From: Negativicutes bacterium
Lineage (GTDB): Bacteria; Bacillota_C; Negativicutes; Sporomusales_B; JARLHX01
DNA: 64,000 nt
NCBI GenBank assembly: GCA_031292035.1
Contig: JARLHX010000208.1
Location: 1 to 64,000 of the forward strand
Direction of reading: 5' to 3'
The notes under the pieces were generated by a model. It worked only from the letters and a program-made list of their open reading frames with translations, did not search any database and was not told the DNA's origin. Both the position numbers and the translations under genes were made by a program. Below are positions 50,039-59,158 of the stretch, piece after piece. Position 1 is the first letter of the stretch, and every line of letters begins with the position of its first letter.

Positions 50039-50622
50039 CTCACGCCGTCCTGTCCGTCGGCAGGGACTCCGGCCTGACCCCGATACTCCCGCGGTGACAA
50101 TCCGGTAGCGACGCGAAACAGGGCATAGAAATTGGATAGGCTGTTGAATCCGGTTTCAAAGCAGACCTGGGAGACGGAAAGGGTTCCTGCCGCCAGCAGT
50201 TCCCGGGCCTTGGCCAGACGGATCGATAGCAGATATTCCTTGGGGGTCTGCCCCATCACTGCTTTGAACAGCCGGCCGAGATGAAATTTGCTCACCCCGA
50301 CATGGGCCGGCAGCTCAGTCAGCAGGGCGGGATTGGCGAACTCCTTTGCCAGCAGATCGCAGGCCTTGTCTACTACCTCCCGCTCCGGCCGGTAGGGCGC
50401 GGCAAGATCGGGCCGACAGCGCTTGCAGGGGCGATACCCGTTGGCCAGCGCGGCAGCGACATCGGCGAAGTACTCGACATTTTCCCGACTGGGCACCCGT
50501 GATTTACAGGAAGGCCGACAGACAATCCTGGTTGTCCGGACGGCATAGAAAAACCGTCCGTCATAGCCGCCATCGTTATTGACAGTCGCCTGCCACATGA
50601 CATCTTCGCTGTGCTGTCCCAT
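50035..50622 (-). CDS. adaA: AdaA-type methylphosphotriester transferase/AraC regulator
   Basis: About 195 residues from the second ATG of a pair at 50625/50622 (AAGGGGGC site). N-terminal Ada zinc domain: FFYAVRTTRIVCRPSCKSR and GYRPCKRCRPD, with the methyl-accepting Cys in VCRPSC. C-terminal AraC HTH pair: HVGVSKFHLGRLFKAVMGQTPKEYL, VSQVCFETGFNSLSNFYALFR. Methylation should turn it into an activator of itself and ogt. Intact. Confidence 0.93.
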   Translation of the reverse strand: MGQHSEDVMWQATVNNDGGYDGRFFYAVRTTRIVCRPSCKSRVPSRENVEYFADVAAALANGYRPCKRCRPDLAAPYRPEREVVDKACDLLAKEFANPALLTELPAHVGVSKFHLGRLFKAVMGQTPKEYLLSIRLAKARELLAAGTLSVSQVCFETGFNSLSNFYALFRVATGLSPREYRGQAGVPADGQDGVR

Positions 50623-50704
50623 CATATGCCCCCTTGCTGTCTCTGCCGTGTTTTTTCTTAGCATAGCACAGTTGTTGTCAGGATACGTCCTGATTTGTGC
50701 TATG

Positions 50705-51466
50705 TCATCCGCCTGGACTAAGCCGTGAACACGGGACATTGACTAAGCATTTGCCGCAGACATCGGTCAGGCCGAGTTCGCTGTAGCGATCGGCGTTGAC
50801 CAGACACATGGCGTAGCAGCGGTGGCGATCAAACCCTTCCTCGGTCAAGGCGGCATTAAAGCATCGGCCGACACATTTACGGCACAGACCCCGCTGTTTA
50901 TACAGGCAGGTTTCCACCCCTGTCCGCGGCGTGGGCTCGATGATCAGATTGGTTACCAGGCTCCCCAGCCGCCCGCAACAGCCTTTAGCGGTGATCAGCA
51001 TGTTATTCAGCCCAAAGCTCCCCAGTCCGGCAATATAGGCGATATGGCGATGGGACCAATCGCTGATCAGCTTTTGGGGGTCAAAATTGTGGGTCGCCGG
51101 AGTAGCGACACCGCTGTAGCCACGTCCGGCCAACCAGCCTGCAAGGTGCTGGTTGAGATCGGCAATCAGCCGGTTGGTTTCGATATAGGCCACCGCCCAC
51201 TCCCGGGAGCAAGGGACGCCAGCAATGTTGCTTGTCACCACATCTTCGTGAAACGGGATAAAATAGACGATGACCGTGCGGGCGTCTACTAAGAGGTCGG
51301 CAGGCAGGGCATGGGTCGGACTGACCTGGTTATGCACCTCGGGAAACAAGGGATCGTCTGCCGCCGCAAAAGCTACCAGCGGCGGCTGCCAGCGGGTCAC
51401 CGTACCAGCGCCCTCCGGATAGCCGGCGACATACTCTTCTATTATTTTTCGGATTGTTTCATTCAT
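50705..51466 (-). CDS. QueG-like 4Fe-4S protein (short epoxyqueuosine-reductase homologue)
   Basis: 253 residues. The C-terminal half has two ferredoxin-type clusters, CRKCVGRC with a downstream Cys, and DVCGKCLVNVPC. The middle part, HIAYIAGLGSFGLNNMLITAKGCCGRLGSLVTNL, is like QueG (which binds B12). At 253 residues it lacks the HEAT region of QueG (about 370 or more), so a different substrate is likely. GAGGAG lies eight bases before the ATG. Directly upstream of adaA with about 80 bases between. Confidence 0.85.
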   Translation of the reverse strand: MNETIRKIIEEYVAGYPEGAGTVTRWQPPLVAFAAADDPLFPEVHNQVSPTHALPADLLVDARTVIVYFIPFHEDVVTSNIAGVPCSREWAVAYIETNRLIADLNQHLAGWLAGRGYSGVATPATHNFDPQKLISDWSHRHIAYIAGLGSFGLNNMLITAKGCCGRLGSLVTNLIIEPTPRTGVETCLYKQRGLCRKCVGRCFNAALTEEGFDRHRCYAMCLVNADRYSELGLTDVCGKCLVNVPCSRLSPGG

Positions 51467-51645
51467 CTTCCCAGCTCCTCTTCCGCGACGGCGGTCCCAA
51501 ACTATTGCGCTTTATTATTATAATGAACCTTCAAGAAAAACAGCGATAATCCTGCGCCAGAAAGGTAAATTTGCCATGAGGAGGATTCGTCGCCGACAGG
51601 CCGAATATGAAAATTAGCTACCGTTTTGCAAATGGAGGAATGATT

Positions 51646-53196
51646 TTGAAAAAGTCACTGCTTGTCATCGTTGTGTTCTTCGCACTGATCCTCGTCAGCC
51701 CCGTCCAGGCCCAGACCATCATGTATATTCCTGCTGACAACCGCCCGGTCAGCTTAGATTATGTGGTTGATACCGCCAAAGCAGCCGGGGTGGAAATCAT
51801 CACCCCCCAGCGGGCGCTGATCGCCGGACGGACTGACCCCGGCAACCCGGATTATTTATGGAACTGGGCTCTCAGCCGCTGCAAGGAGGCCGACGCCATC
51901 GTCGTGTCCGCCGACTCACTGCTCTATGGCAGCCTGGTCGCTTCCCGGACCCATCAGTTTCCCCAGGACGCACTGCAAGGCCGCCTCGCCAAATTCACCC
52001 AGCTTAAACAGCTAAACCCTTCGGCCAGGATTTATGTCTTCAGTACCATCATGCGGACGCCCCAGTTTAGCGCCGGCGGCGTCGAGCCCGATTACTACGA
52101 AATGTATGGTCCCAGCATCTTCCGGATGACCGCCCTGCAGGACAAACAGGAGACCGATACGCTCAGCGCCAATGAACAAAGCTCACTGCAGACTCTGACC
52201 GCCACTATCCCTCCGGCGGCGTTGGCCGACTGGTTTGGGCGGCGCGATAAAAATTACAAAATGAATGTCGGCCTTATCGCCTATGCCAAAGACTCCACCT
52301 TCGACTATCTCATCCAGGGCCGGGACGACTGCTCGCCTTATTCCCAGTCGCATAAAGAGTCCCGCTACCTGGCGGTGGAAACCCAGAGGCTTTCCGCCAG
52401 CCGCTACTCCTCTTTCCCTGGCGCCGATCAGCTAGGCATGCTGCTGGTCGCCAGGGCTGTCAACGACTTTTTCCACCAGGTACCGGTGGTCTCGGTGATG
52501 TATGCCCCCGGCGCCGGTGGCAAAACAGTGCCTACCTATGAAGACAAAGAGGTCGCCGAAACGGTTAATCAGCAGATCATCAGCGCCGGCGGAGTGCTGC
52601 TTCCCTCCCCGCAGCGGCCGGATTTAATCCTGGCGATCAACACCCCGGAAAATGGGATCACTCTGGAAGCAAATAATGTCGCTAACCGCGACAAAACCCG
52701 GCCGGCCACCACCGCCTTTGTCAACCAGCTTGCCGAGACGCTGGCTTCAGGCAAACAAGTTGCGGTAGCCTCCATCGCCTTTTCCAACGGTGCTGACAAC
52801 GCACTGATGTGTGATATGGCCCGGCGCGGCCTGCTGCCCAAATTGGCGGCCTTCTCCGGCTGGAACACTGCCAGCAATACCCTAGGGTATGCGGTTGGTC
52901 AGGGGATGCTAGCTGCCAAAATGCAGCCGGACAGCCGCAAGCAGTTGCTGGCCGTTCGACTACTGGACGACTGGGCATACCAGGCCAATGTCCGTGGCGA
53001 AATCGCCGAATCGGTGCTTTATCCCCTGGGCGGCAGTTACTTCAACCTTGATGAAATCGCCCCGCGCCTCACCACCGAAACCGAGCGACGGCTGCGGCTG
53101 TTTGCCGATAAAAACTTCAGAGGCTTTGACGCCGGCCATTTCCAGGTGTCTTTCCCCTGGAACAGGATGTTCGAGGTCAAAATCGCAACAGAATAA
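51646..53196 (+). CDS. Exported DUF4127-family protein
   Basis: About 516 residues. The start is a TTG at 51646, seven bases after GGAGG; an ATG at 51640 is too close to that site, and one at 51607 lacks any. Signal peptide (LLVIVVFFALILVSPVQA). Body has the family's IMYIPADNRPVSLDYVVDTAKAAG, DAIVVSADSLLYGSLVASRTH and DNALMCDMARRGLL. Function unknown; the fold is thought to be TIM-barrel or GT-like. Single gene with its own terminator. Confidence 0.85.
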   Translation: MKKSLLVIVVFFALILVSPVQAQTIMYIPADNRPVSLDYVVDTAKAAGVEIITPQRALIAGRTDPGNPDYLWNWALSRCKEADAIVVSADSLLYGSLVASRTHQFPQDALQGRLAKFTQLKQLNPSARIYVFSTIMRTPQFSAGGVEPDYYEMYGPSIFRMTALQDKQETDTLSANEQSSLQTLTATIPPAALADWFGRRDKNYKMNVGLIAYAKDSTFDYLIQGRDDCSPYSQSHKESRYLAVETQRLSASRYSSFPGADQLGMLLVARAVNDFFHQVPVVSVMYAPGAGGKTVPTYEDKEVAETVNQQIISAGGVLLPSPQRPDLILAINTPENGITLEANNVANRDKTRPATTAFVNQLAETLASGKQVAVASIAFSNGADNALMCDMARRGLLPKLAAFSGWNTASNTLGYAVGQGMLAAKMQPDSRKQLLAVRLLDDWAYQANVRGEIAESVLYPLGGSYFNLDEIAPRLTTETERRLRLFADKNFRGFDAGHFQVSFPWNRMFEVKIATE

Positions 53197-53204
53197 CCCG
53201 TGAA

Positions 53205-53236
53205 CAAAAACAGCTGAATTATTCAGCTGTTTTTTG
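53205..53236 (+). terminator. Terminator behind the DUF4127 gene
   Basis: AAAAACAGCTGAAT/ATTCAGCTGTTTTTT, a nearly perfect stem followed by Ts, nine bases past the stop codon. Confidence 0.9.
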
Positions 53237-53272
53237 TAAAAATTGGGCTGGAATGGTAGGAGGTCACGGAAG

Positions 53273-54115
53273 ATGATTGACAAGTTTTCCATCGGCGAGA
53301 TGGCCAAACTGCACGATATTCCGGTCAAAACCCTGCGATTTTATGATGAAATCGGTCTGTTTAAGCCAATGACAGTAAACAGGGATAGCGGCTATCGCTA
53401 TTATTCGACTGAACAATTTGAACAACTCAATACCATTCAGTATCTGAAATATTTAGGAGTGCCACTCAAAGAAATCAAACTTCACCTGGAAAGTCGCGAT
53501 ATCGACCATTTTTTGCAACTACTGAAGAAGCAGCAGGAAGCTACTGTCAATAAGATCATTGACCTCCAAATCATCAGCAACCGAGTCGCGAAGCGCATTG
53601 ATGAACTGGAGAAAGCGCTCAAGATTGAAGACATCGATCTTGTCACCATCAATCATCTGCCGGAACGGCCGGTGCTGTGCATCAAGGAGAAGATCACCAG
53701 CCGCCCCGAGTTGGAGCTTTCGCTCAGGAAACTGGAGCAGGCTACCCGCCATCATTCTTCTATTTTCATCGGCAAGGTTGGTCTCATCGTTTCCCAAGCC
53801 GCTCTGGAAAAGGGAATATTTGACGAATACAGTTCCATCTTTATTCTGCCTGAAGAAAAAATCGCCGACAGGCAGGCGATGCAGACCCTACCGTCGGGCG
53901 ACTTTGCCTGCCTTTACTATCGGGATACCTTTTGCAACTCGGGACGGCATTATCAGACCTTGCTGGATTATATCGCCAGCCATGGCTATGTGGTGGCCGG
54001 CGACGCCGTCGAGAGGGTCATCATCGATCAATTTATTGTCCGCGACAGCCAGAAACATCTTTCTGAAATCCAAATCCCGGTCAAAGCAACTCTTGACTCT
54101 CCAGTTGCTGGATAG
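53273..54115 (+). CDS. MerR-family regulator with effector-binding domain
   Basis: 280 residues. N-terminal MerR wing-helix: FSIGEMAKLHDIPVKTLRFYDEIGLFKP and YRYYSTEQFEQLNTIQYLKYLGVPLKEIK. A coiled dimerisation helix follows (about 75-115). The C-terminal half (about 120-275) looks like a GyrI/BmrR-type ligand domain (RPVLCIKEKITSRPELELSLRKLEQ). The ATG at 53273 follows GGAGGT. The regulated gene is not clear; no divergent transporter is present. Confidence 0.9.
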   Translation: MIDKFSIGEMAKLHDIPVKTLRFYDEIGLFKPMTVNRDSGYRYYSTEQFEQLNTIQYLKYLGVPLKEIKLHLESRDIDHFLQLLKKQQEATVNKIIDLQIISNRVAKRIDELEKALKIEDIDLVTINHLPERPVLCIKEKITSRPELELSLRKLEQATRHHSSIFIGKVGLIVSQAALEKGIFDEYSSIFILPEEKIADRQAMQTLPSGDFACLYYRDTFCNSGRHYQTLLDYIASHGYVVAGDAVERVIIDQFIVRDSQKHLSEIQIPVKATLDSPVAG

Positions 54116-54139
54116 TGTATTCTAAAATCATCATTAGTC

Positions 54140-54166
54140 AATAATGCATATCAATAAGCATTTATT
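54140..54166. promoter_or_regulatory. AT-rich inverted repeat ahead of desulforedoxin
   Basis: AATAATGC...GCATTTATT dyad in the 91-base gap before the desulforedoxin gene. It might bind a metal or peroxide sensor of the Fur/PerR type, but it does not match a consensus I can name. Low confidence. Confidence 0.3.
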
Positions 54167-54206
54167 GCTAAATATGCCAATAAAAGATAGTGAGGAGGTG
54201 TTATTT

Positions 54207-54323
54207 ATGGCTCAAGTAGGCGAAGTTTTCACTTGCCAACTCTGCGGCAACCAGGTCACCGTCACCAAAGCCGGCGGCAACCCGGTAATTCATTGCTGTG
54301 GTCAGGAAATGACAAAAGGCTAA
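54207..54323 (+). CDS. dsr: Desulforedoxin
   Basis: A 38-residue protein behind GAGGAGGTG. Cys at 10, 13, 30 and 31 (CQLC and HCCG) give the Fe(Cys)4 site of desulforedoxin, with the same Cys spacing as the Desulfovibrio gigas protein (a 36-residue dimer). The protein has no superoxide-reductase domain behind it. It probably donates electrons in oxygen defence. This ORF is short enough to be missed by gene callers. Confidence 0.9.
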   Translation: MAQVGEVFTCQLCGNQVTVTKAGGNPVIHCCGQEMTKG

Positions 54324-54423
54324 CTGTCTCAGTCTTCCGACCGACAGAGTTCGCGGAGTCATGCCGGATCGAGCATGGCTCTTCCCGGTTTTTACCACTT
54401 CCGCACGAGGAGAGTGATACGAT

Positions 54424-55203
54424 ATGAGTAAAAAAATGCCTGTTGTCTTTATCGGCCACGGGTCGCCGCAAAATATCACCGCCGATAATGATTATACCGC
54501 CGCGCTGGTGGCCCTTGGCCGCCAACTGCCGCGTCCCAAGGCTATTATGGTGGTCTCGGCCCATTGGCTGACCAAAGGCACCCAGGTGTGTTATGCCCAG
54601 AAACCGAAAACCATCTATGATTTCTTCGGATTCCCCCGTGAATTGTACCAAGTTTCCTATCCCTGTCCCGGCGCCCCTGCGTGGGCTGAAACGGTACGGT
54701 CAACCGTCCGGCACACAGCCATCCGGCGCGACGACGATTGGGGCCTGGATCACGCCGCTTGGGCGGTTTTGCACCACATGTATCCTGAGGCCGACATTCC
54801 GGTCTTTGAAATGAGTCTGGACTATAGCCAACCAGGCCAATACCACTATGACCTGGCAGCAGAGCTGGCCCCCCTGCGTGAACAAGGCGTCCTGATCCTG
54901 GGTAGCGGCAACATTGTCCATAATCTGCGGACAGCTGACTTTGCCAATATGGCCGCAGAACCTCCAACCTGGGCCACAGCCTTTGATCTGGCAGTCAAAA
55001 CCGCCTTGGTGAGCGGCGATCATCAGAGGCTGATTGACTATCACCACCTGCCCGAGGCAGCCTTAGCCATTCCCACCAACGAACACTACCTGCCCCTGCT
55101 CTATACCCTGGCCCTGAAAACCGCCAATGACAGGCTGGACTTCATCCACGAGAGCATTCAGAACGCGACGGTTTCGATGCGCAGTCTGATCATCACCGAT
55201 TGA
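54424..55203 (+). CDS. LigB-type extradiol dioxygenase family protein (YgiD-like)
   Basis: 259 residues. FIGHGSPQNITAD holds the first His; AHWLTKGTQVC and DWGLDHAAWAVLHHMYP add further metal ligands; LILGSGNIVHNLR is conserved near the C-terminal half. The family is annotated as 4,5-DOPA dioxygenase extradiol, but substrates in bacteria are largely untested, and an oxygenase is odd in an anaerobe. The TGA stop (55201-55203) coincides with the right end of an IS200/IS605 element, so the native C-terminus may have been different. Confidence 0.87.
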   Translation: MSKKMPVVFIGHGSPQNITADNDYTAALVALGRQLPRPKAIMVVSAHWLTKGTQVCYAQKPKTIYDFFGFPRELYQVSYPCPGAPAWAETVRSTVRHTAIRRDDDWGLDHAAWAVLHHMYPEADIPVFEMSLDYSQPGQYHYDLAAELAPLREQGVLILGSGNIVHNLRTADFANMAAEPPTWATAFDLAVKTALVSGDHQRLIDYHHLPEAALAIPTNEHYLPLLYTLALKTANDRLDFIHESIQNATVSMRSLIITD

Positions 55204-55206
55204 CAT

Positions 55207-55233
55207 ACTCCTCACGGATAAATCCGGAGGATT
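55207..55233 (-). repeat. Right-end foldback of the IS200/IS605 element
   Basis: CTCCTCACGGAT and ATCCGGAGGA form an imperfect stem with a two-base loop. Such foldbacks are recognised by TnpA. It begins four bases after the stop codon of the dioxygenase gene. Confidence 0.75.
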
Positions 55234-55271
55234 CCGGGATACAAGCGACAATTGCCTACTGAAAGCAGGTC

Positions 55272-56377
55272 TTATGCTGTCTCTCCCAATAGAGTTGATG
55301 CCCCAACTCTAAGAATATTCTTCGCTGCGTTTTCGTCGCGGTCGTGTATCGCTCCGCAGCCGGGGCAAGTCCATTCCCGAACTTTCAGCGGCAGTTCTTC
55401 CAGAACATGGCCGCACTTCGAACAGGTCTTGCTTGACGGTAGAAACGTGGGATTTCAACAACGACGGAACCGGTCTTTGAACTTTGATATTTAAGGATAT
55501 TCACGAATTGGCTATGCCCTAAGTCGGTGATTTTTCTGCCCCACATTTTTTGCATGTCCTTGATGTTTAAGTCCTCAATGCAAAGCGTGGCATACTGCCC
55601 GCAGAGTTCCCCTGCCAGTTTGAAGTGATAGTCCTTGCGGCAATTCTTCACTTTCTTGTGTATCCGGGCCACTTCGAGCTTCGCTCGCTGCCGATTGTTG
55701 GAACCTTTTTTCTTTCGGGACAGTTTTCGATTCGCTTTTTTGATTGCAGCGGCATTGTACTTGAGAAATTCCGGCGACAAAATACCTTTTCCGTCCGATG
55801 TTTTCAAAAAGGTTTTCAGCCCAAAGTCAAAGCCGACGCTATTACCCGCTCTGGCTAAAACTTGGGTTTCGTCTTGTTCGCAAGCAAGATAGATATACAT
55901 ATCGCCCAGGGCATCTCGCTTTACCGTTAGCGTTTTTATTTTCCCCTTGACCTCGCGGGACTTGTGGTACTTATAGACCTGTCCCATGATCGTGATTTGG
56001 TTGCTGCTCAGGAGTTTATATCCAGCCTGTTTTAGGGTGATGGATTTGTATTTTTTCACCTTCTTAAACGAAGGCGGTGTGGTGCGAATTTTATGCTTGA
56101 GATTTCTAAAGAATAGCTTGTAGCCCTTATCGATTCGTTGGGCAATATCTTGAATGGCTTGTGATCCAACTTGATTCCAAAAGCTATATTTTGCCGTCTT
56201 TTTCAACTTGGTCAAGTGTTTTTGAAGCCTATAGCTGTTGAGCGACTTACCAAACAGGCGATAATATCGCTTATGCAGGGCAATGCAATGATTATATATG
56301 CACCCGGCAATACTGATTGCCTGCTGCAGTTGCTTGTTTCGTTTGGCCTGATACAGCTTGAAGCAATAGGTCTTCAA
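55272..56377 (-). pseudogene. tnpB: tnpB, frameshifted near the C-terminus
   Basis: From a TTG at 56377 (behind AGAGGAAG) the frame gives KTYCFKLYQAKRNKQL at the start, RuvC Asp in SVGFDFGLKTFL and Glu in LCIEDLNIKDM. At 55443-55445 a run of three Ts (minus strand) breaks the frame; a fourth T would restore FLPSSKTCSKCGHVLEEL, the zinc ribbon, CPGCGAIHDRDENAAKNI (third RuvC Asp) and the natural stop at 55272. The frame as written ends at 55385 without zinc ribbon or catalytic Asp. Probably inactive unless slippage or a sequencing error explains it. Confidence 0.85.
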
Positions 56378-56381
56378 ATCG

Positions 56382-56789
56382 TCACTTCCTCTGGGATGTT
56401 TTCTGGCCTTCCACGTATCGTTTAATGACTTCCAGTGGCGCACCGCCCACTGTGGCTACGAAATAACTATTGGTCCAAAGAGTCGGCAGCTTCGTGCTAA
56501 GCTGCTTGTATTCCGCTCGGAGTATCCGGGACGTTGCGCCCTTGATCTCTTTCACCAGCTTGTGAATCCCGTATTGCGGATCCACTTCACAAAGCAGATG
56601 AACATGATCCGGCATAATTTCCATTTTAATGATCTCCGCCTGACGGCTGGCGCAGATTTCCTTTATCAGCTCCTTTAGTCGCCGTTCTATGTCTTGAACT
56701 AAAACCTTTCGCCGATATTTTGGACACCAGACTACATGGTACTTGCAAGAATAGACGATGTTGTTCTTTGAAGTATATTTTTCTTCCAT
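56382..56789 (-). CDS. tnpA: TnpA Y1 transposase, IS200/IS605 family
   Basis: 135 residues. HUH motif in MPDHVHLLCEV and catalytic Tyr in VIKRYVEGQ, both intact; HVVWCPKYRRKVL is typical. It cuts and rejoins single-stranded DNA at the element's foldbacks. Ends five bases before the TTG of tnpB. Confidence 0.94.
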   Translation of the reverse strand: MEEKYTSKNNIVYSCKYHVVWCPKYRRKVLVQDIERRLKELIKEICASRQAEIIKMEIMPDHVHLLCEVDPQYGIHKLVKEIKGATSRILRAEYKQLSTKLPTLWTNSYFVATVGGAPLEVIKRYVEGQKTSQRK

Positions 56790-56917
56790 ACTTGTATTAT
56801 ATAATTAAACACAATATAATACAAGTGTTTTAGAAACACGCTGAAGCCGCCTTCACCCCCATGGTTGAAACAAAGGGCTTCGGGCTACGCCTTGGTAAAC
56901 ACGGCCAAAATGCCATA

Positions 56918-56956
56918 AAGGCACGCTGCCCCTCAAGGGACGCGTGCCTTTTTATT
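56918..56956. terminator. Terminator behind the GIY-YIG gene
   Basis: AAAGGCACGC pairs with GCGTGCCTTT around an 18-base loop that itself contains CCCCT/AGGG. The plus strand continues with Ts. It lies 24 bases past the stop of the GIY-YIG gene. Confidence 0.7.
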
Positions 56957-56979
56957 GATAAAAAATCCAGAAATATCGT

Positions 56980-57246
56980 TTATGTGCGCCCTTCAGGCAT
57001 CACTGCCCCTGTTGCCACCAGCCGCTCTTTCTCCCGGCGGCTCAGCCGCTTGATTTGCCGTTCGCGCCGGAGAGCCAGACTACGGTCGGCGCAGCCTTCG
57101 TGATATACCAGCCTCACCGGCCGCCGTCCCCGGGTATAGCGGGCACCACTGCCGGCGTTGTGAGCAGCCAGACGATCCTCGATGTCGACCGTCCAGCCGG
57201 TATAATAGGTGCCATCGGTGCATTCCACGATATACACCCAGACCAT
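56980..57246 (-). CDS. GIY-YIG nuclease-fold protein (UPF0213-like)
   Basis: 88 residues from the ATG at 57246 (AAGG site), one base after the cyclophilin stop. GIY-YIG motif: VYIVECTDGTYYTGWT, followed by DRLAAHNAG-x-GARYTRGRRPVRLVY with the catalytic Arg, and ALRRERQIKRLSRREKERL. The small family (YhbQ-like) is thought to act on DNA. Co-transcribed with cyclophilin. Confidence 0.88.
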   Translation of the reverse strand: MVWVYIVECTDGTYYTGWTVDIEDRLAAHNAGSGARYTRGRRPVRLVYHEGCADRSLALRRERQIKRLSRREKERLVATGAVMPEGRT

Positions 57247-57247
57247 A

Positions 57248-57718
57248 TCAGCCTTTTTCGATGGTGACCTTTTCGATGACCACGTCTTCTTGCGGCCGGT
57301 CACTGTAGTTGGTCTTGACCAGACCAATGCTTTTCACCACATCCAGACCCTCCACCACCTTGCCGAAAATGGCGTGGCGATTGTCCAACCACGGGGTGGG
57401 AACAAGGGTAATGAAAAACTGCGAACCGCCGGTGTTGGGGCCGGAATTTGCCATTGAGAGGATGCCTGCTTCGTCATGTTTGAGTTCGGCGTGAAACTCG
57501 TCGGGAATAGCGTAACCGGGGCCACCAGTTCCTGTGCCGGATGGGCAGCCGCCCTGGATCATGAAATCAGGAATAACCCTATGAAAAATCAGACCGTCAT
57601 AATAATTTTTCTCGGCCAAACTGATAAAGTTCGCCGCAGTAATCGGCGCTTTGTCCTCAAAAAGTTCAATTTTGAATACACCTTTGGAAGTCTCAAACGT
57701 GGCAGTACTGTTCATCAT
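57248..57718 (-). CDS. Peptidyl-prolyl cis-trans isomerase (cyclophilin type)
   Basis: 156 residues: [48 protein letters not shown] (active-site Arg/Phe), [35 protein letters not shown]. No signal peptide, so cytoplasmic. AGGAGG lies before the ATG. Forms a two-gene unit with GIY-YIG. Confidence 0.95.
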   Translation of the reverse strand: MMNSTATFETSKGVFKIELFEDKAPITAANFISLAEKNYYDGLIFHRVIPDFMIQGGCPSGTGTGGPGYAIPDEFHAELKHDEAGILSMANSGPNTGGSQFFITLVPTPWLDNRHAIFGKVVEGLDVVKSIGLVKTNYSDRPQEDVVIEKVTIEKG

Positions 57719-57918
57719 TCGTCCTCCTGCAAATTATTGTGATTATCATTTTGTTGTGCCGTGGATGGGCGCAATAGCCTACAATGCTAAATTATATCCG
57801 CCTGACAAGATTCTGATACTTTCAGTATTCGCCAGGCCTTGGCGCTAGATTGTCGGTTGCCCTCCTTTATTCTAGCATCGCCGGCTCATCCCCGCTACCA
57901 CTTTTTCCCGCGGCAGAA

Positions 57919-58918
57919 TCACCCTTGCTGGCGACAGCGGCTTCCGCCGCGCATATCAATCGGAATGGTCGACACGACCACGCCGTCGCGATGACCGATT
58001 AAATAATTGGTCAAGTTGGCTGCCGAACAGGCGTGATTAGGGATGATCTGGATCTTGTCGCCCACCTGAAGGGTGGTTTCGGCCAGGATCTCTACCTTGC
58101 CCACCTCCTCCGACAGCGCGGCAACCAGCAGCTCAGGGTGGCCTTTGACCATCCCGAAGCCTGGCAACAGGGCGTTGCCGTGAGCACCTTTGTCCAGACC
58201 CAGGCATTTGCTGCCGGCGTCAATAATGAAGAGGTCGGGCCGCGGTCGGGAAAGGACGGTGGCGAGCACGGTCAGAGAGCACCGGGCAGGCTGAACCACT
58301 CCAAGCGCCACTTGAATATTGTCATAAAAAACATAGTTGCCTGGCCTGAGCACCGTTGCCACCCCTGCTGCCGATACCTGCCGCGCGGTGGGAGTGCTGC
58401 CGGTGGCAACGGTTGCCACCTCAAAGCCCTGCCGGTTCAGCACCGTTTTCGCCTGGGCCAGGCATGCCACCTCCTGGCTGGCCACCTTCTCCACCTCTGC
58501 CTCGCTGGTCGCGCCGTAAACCTGCCCCGCGTGGGTCGCAATCCCCTTGAAGCGCAGCCGGGAAAAAGAAGCCAGACTGATAGCCAGCTCTGCCGCCTGG
58601 TCCGGTTGCACACCGAAGCGGTGCAGGCCGCAGTCGATAATCAGCAGATAGTCCAGCATCAGCCCGGCATCGGCCAACTGTCCGTCCAGCTGCCCGGCAG
58701 CAGCCACTCCGTCCAGACCGATGGTGACTCTCGCCCGCCGGGCCAGGGCGACGACCCGCGCCACATTTTCCCGGGCGGCCGCCGGATAGGCCAGCATAAT
58801 ATCGCCAAACCCATGATCCACTAAATATTCAGCTTCATCCAGCGTGCCGGCCGATATTGGCCTCCAGTACAGATAGGTCCACCAAAAAGCTGGGGGTTGC
58901 CAGTTCCCAGATATTCAT
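57919..58918 (-). pseudogene. D-threonine aldolase/D-serine dehydratase-like PLP protein with internal deletion
   Basis: A normal start with AAAGGAG at 58918 codes MNIWELATPSFLVDLSVLEANI, then the frame is lost near 58853 and stops. The remaining frame (from about 58853 down to 57919) reads AGTLDEAEYLVDHGFGDIMLAYP and continues to a normal end. About 50 residues that in relatives carry the PLP-binding lysine (RPHxKTHK-type) are missing. The rest is well kept: GLHRFGVQP, THAGQVYG, ATGSTPT, PGNYVFYDNIQ, IPNHACSAANLT with its zinc-type His/Cys. Not functional as it stands. Confidence 0.8.
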
Positions 58919-59158
58919 TTCATTCTCCTTTCAGAGACGGTTTTGCCTTTAGTTTTCCACGCTGATCCTGATTTTACCTGCCCCTGCCAATGCAACTGAC
59001 GGCAGTTCTCGCCAATTGGCTCTGGAATTTTAACAGACTGCCAGCTGGTTGCCGCAGGAAGATTTAGAGGGATTTCTGTCCAGGAAGGCGAACAGTAAAC
59101 AAGGATCAACAGGGCTTGGCGAAGTCCTGGGTACAACATACAATGGAAGGTGACTAAG

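Larger units (their letters stand above)
55204..56870 (-). mobile_element. IS200/IS605-family element with tnpA and frameshifted tnpB
   Basis: Contains tnpA (56382-56789) and tnpB (55272-56377) in one direction. The right end has a foldback ACTCCTC-x-CGGAT/ATCCG-xx-GGAG at 55208-55231. The left end (right side here) has a GTGTTT/AAACAC hairpin at about 56825-56839. Ends are approximate. TnpA looks intact and could mobilise the element; TnpB is broken. Confidence 0.8.

Noticed and set aside
57919..58821. Intact 300-residue PLP enzyme
   Set aside because: The region upstream codes for the family's N-terminus in another frame, and the catalytic lysine segment is absent, so a deleted pseudogene explains the data better.
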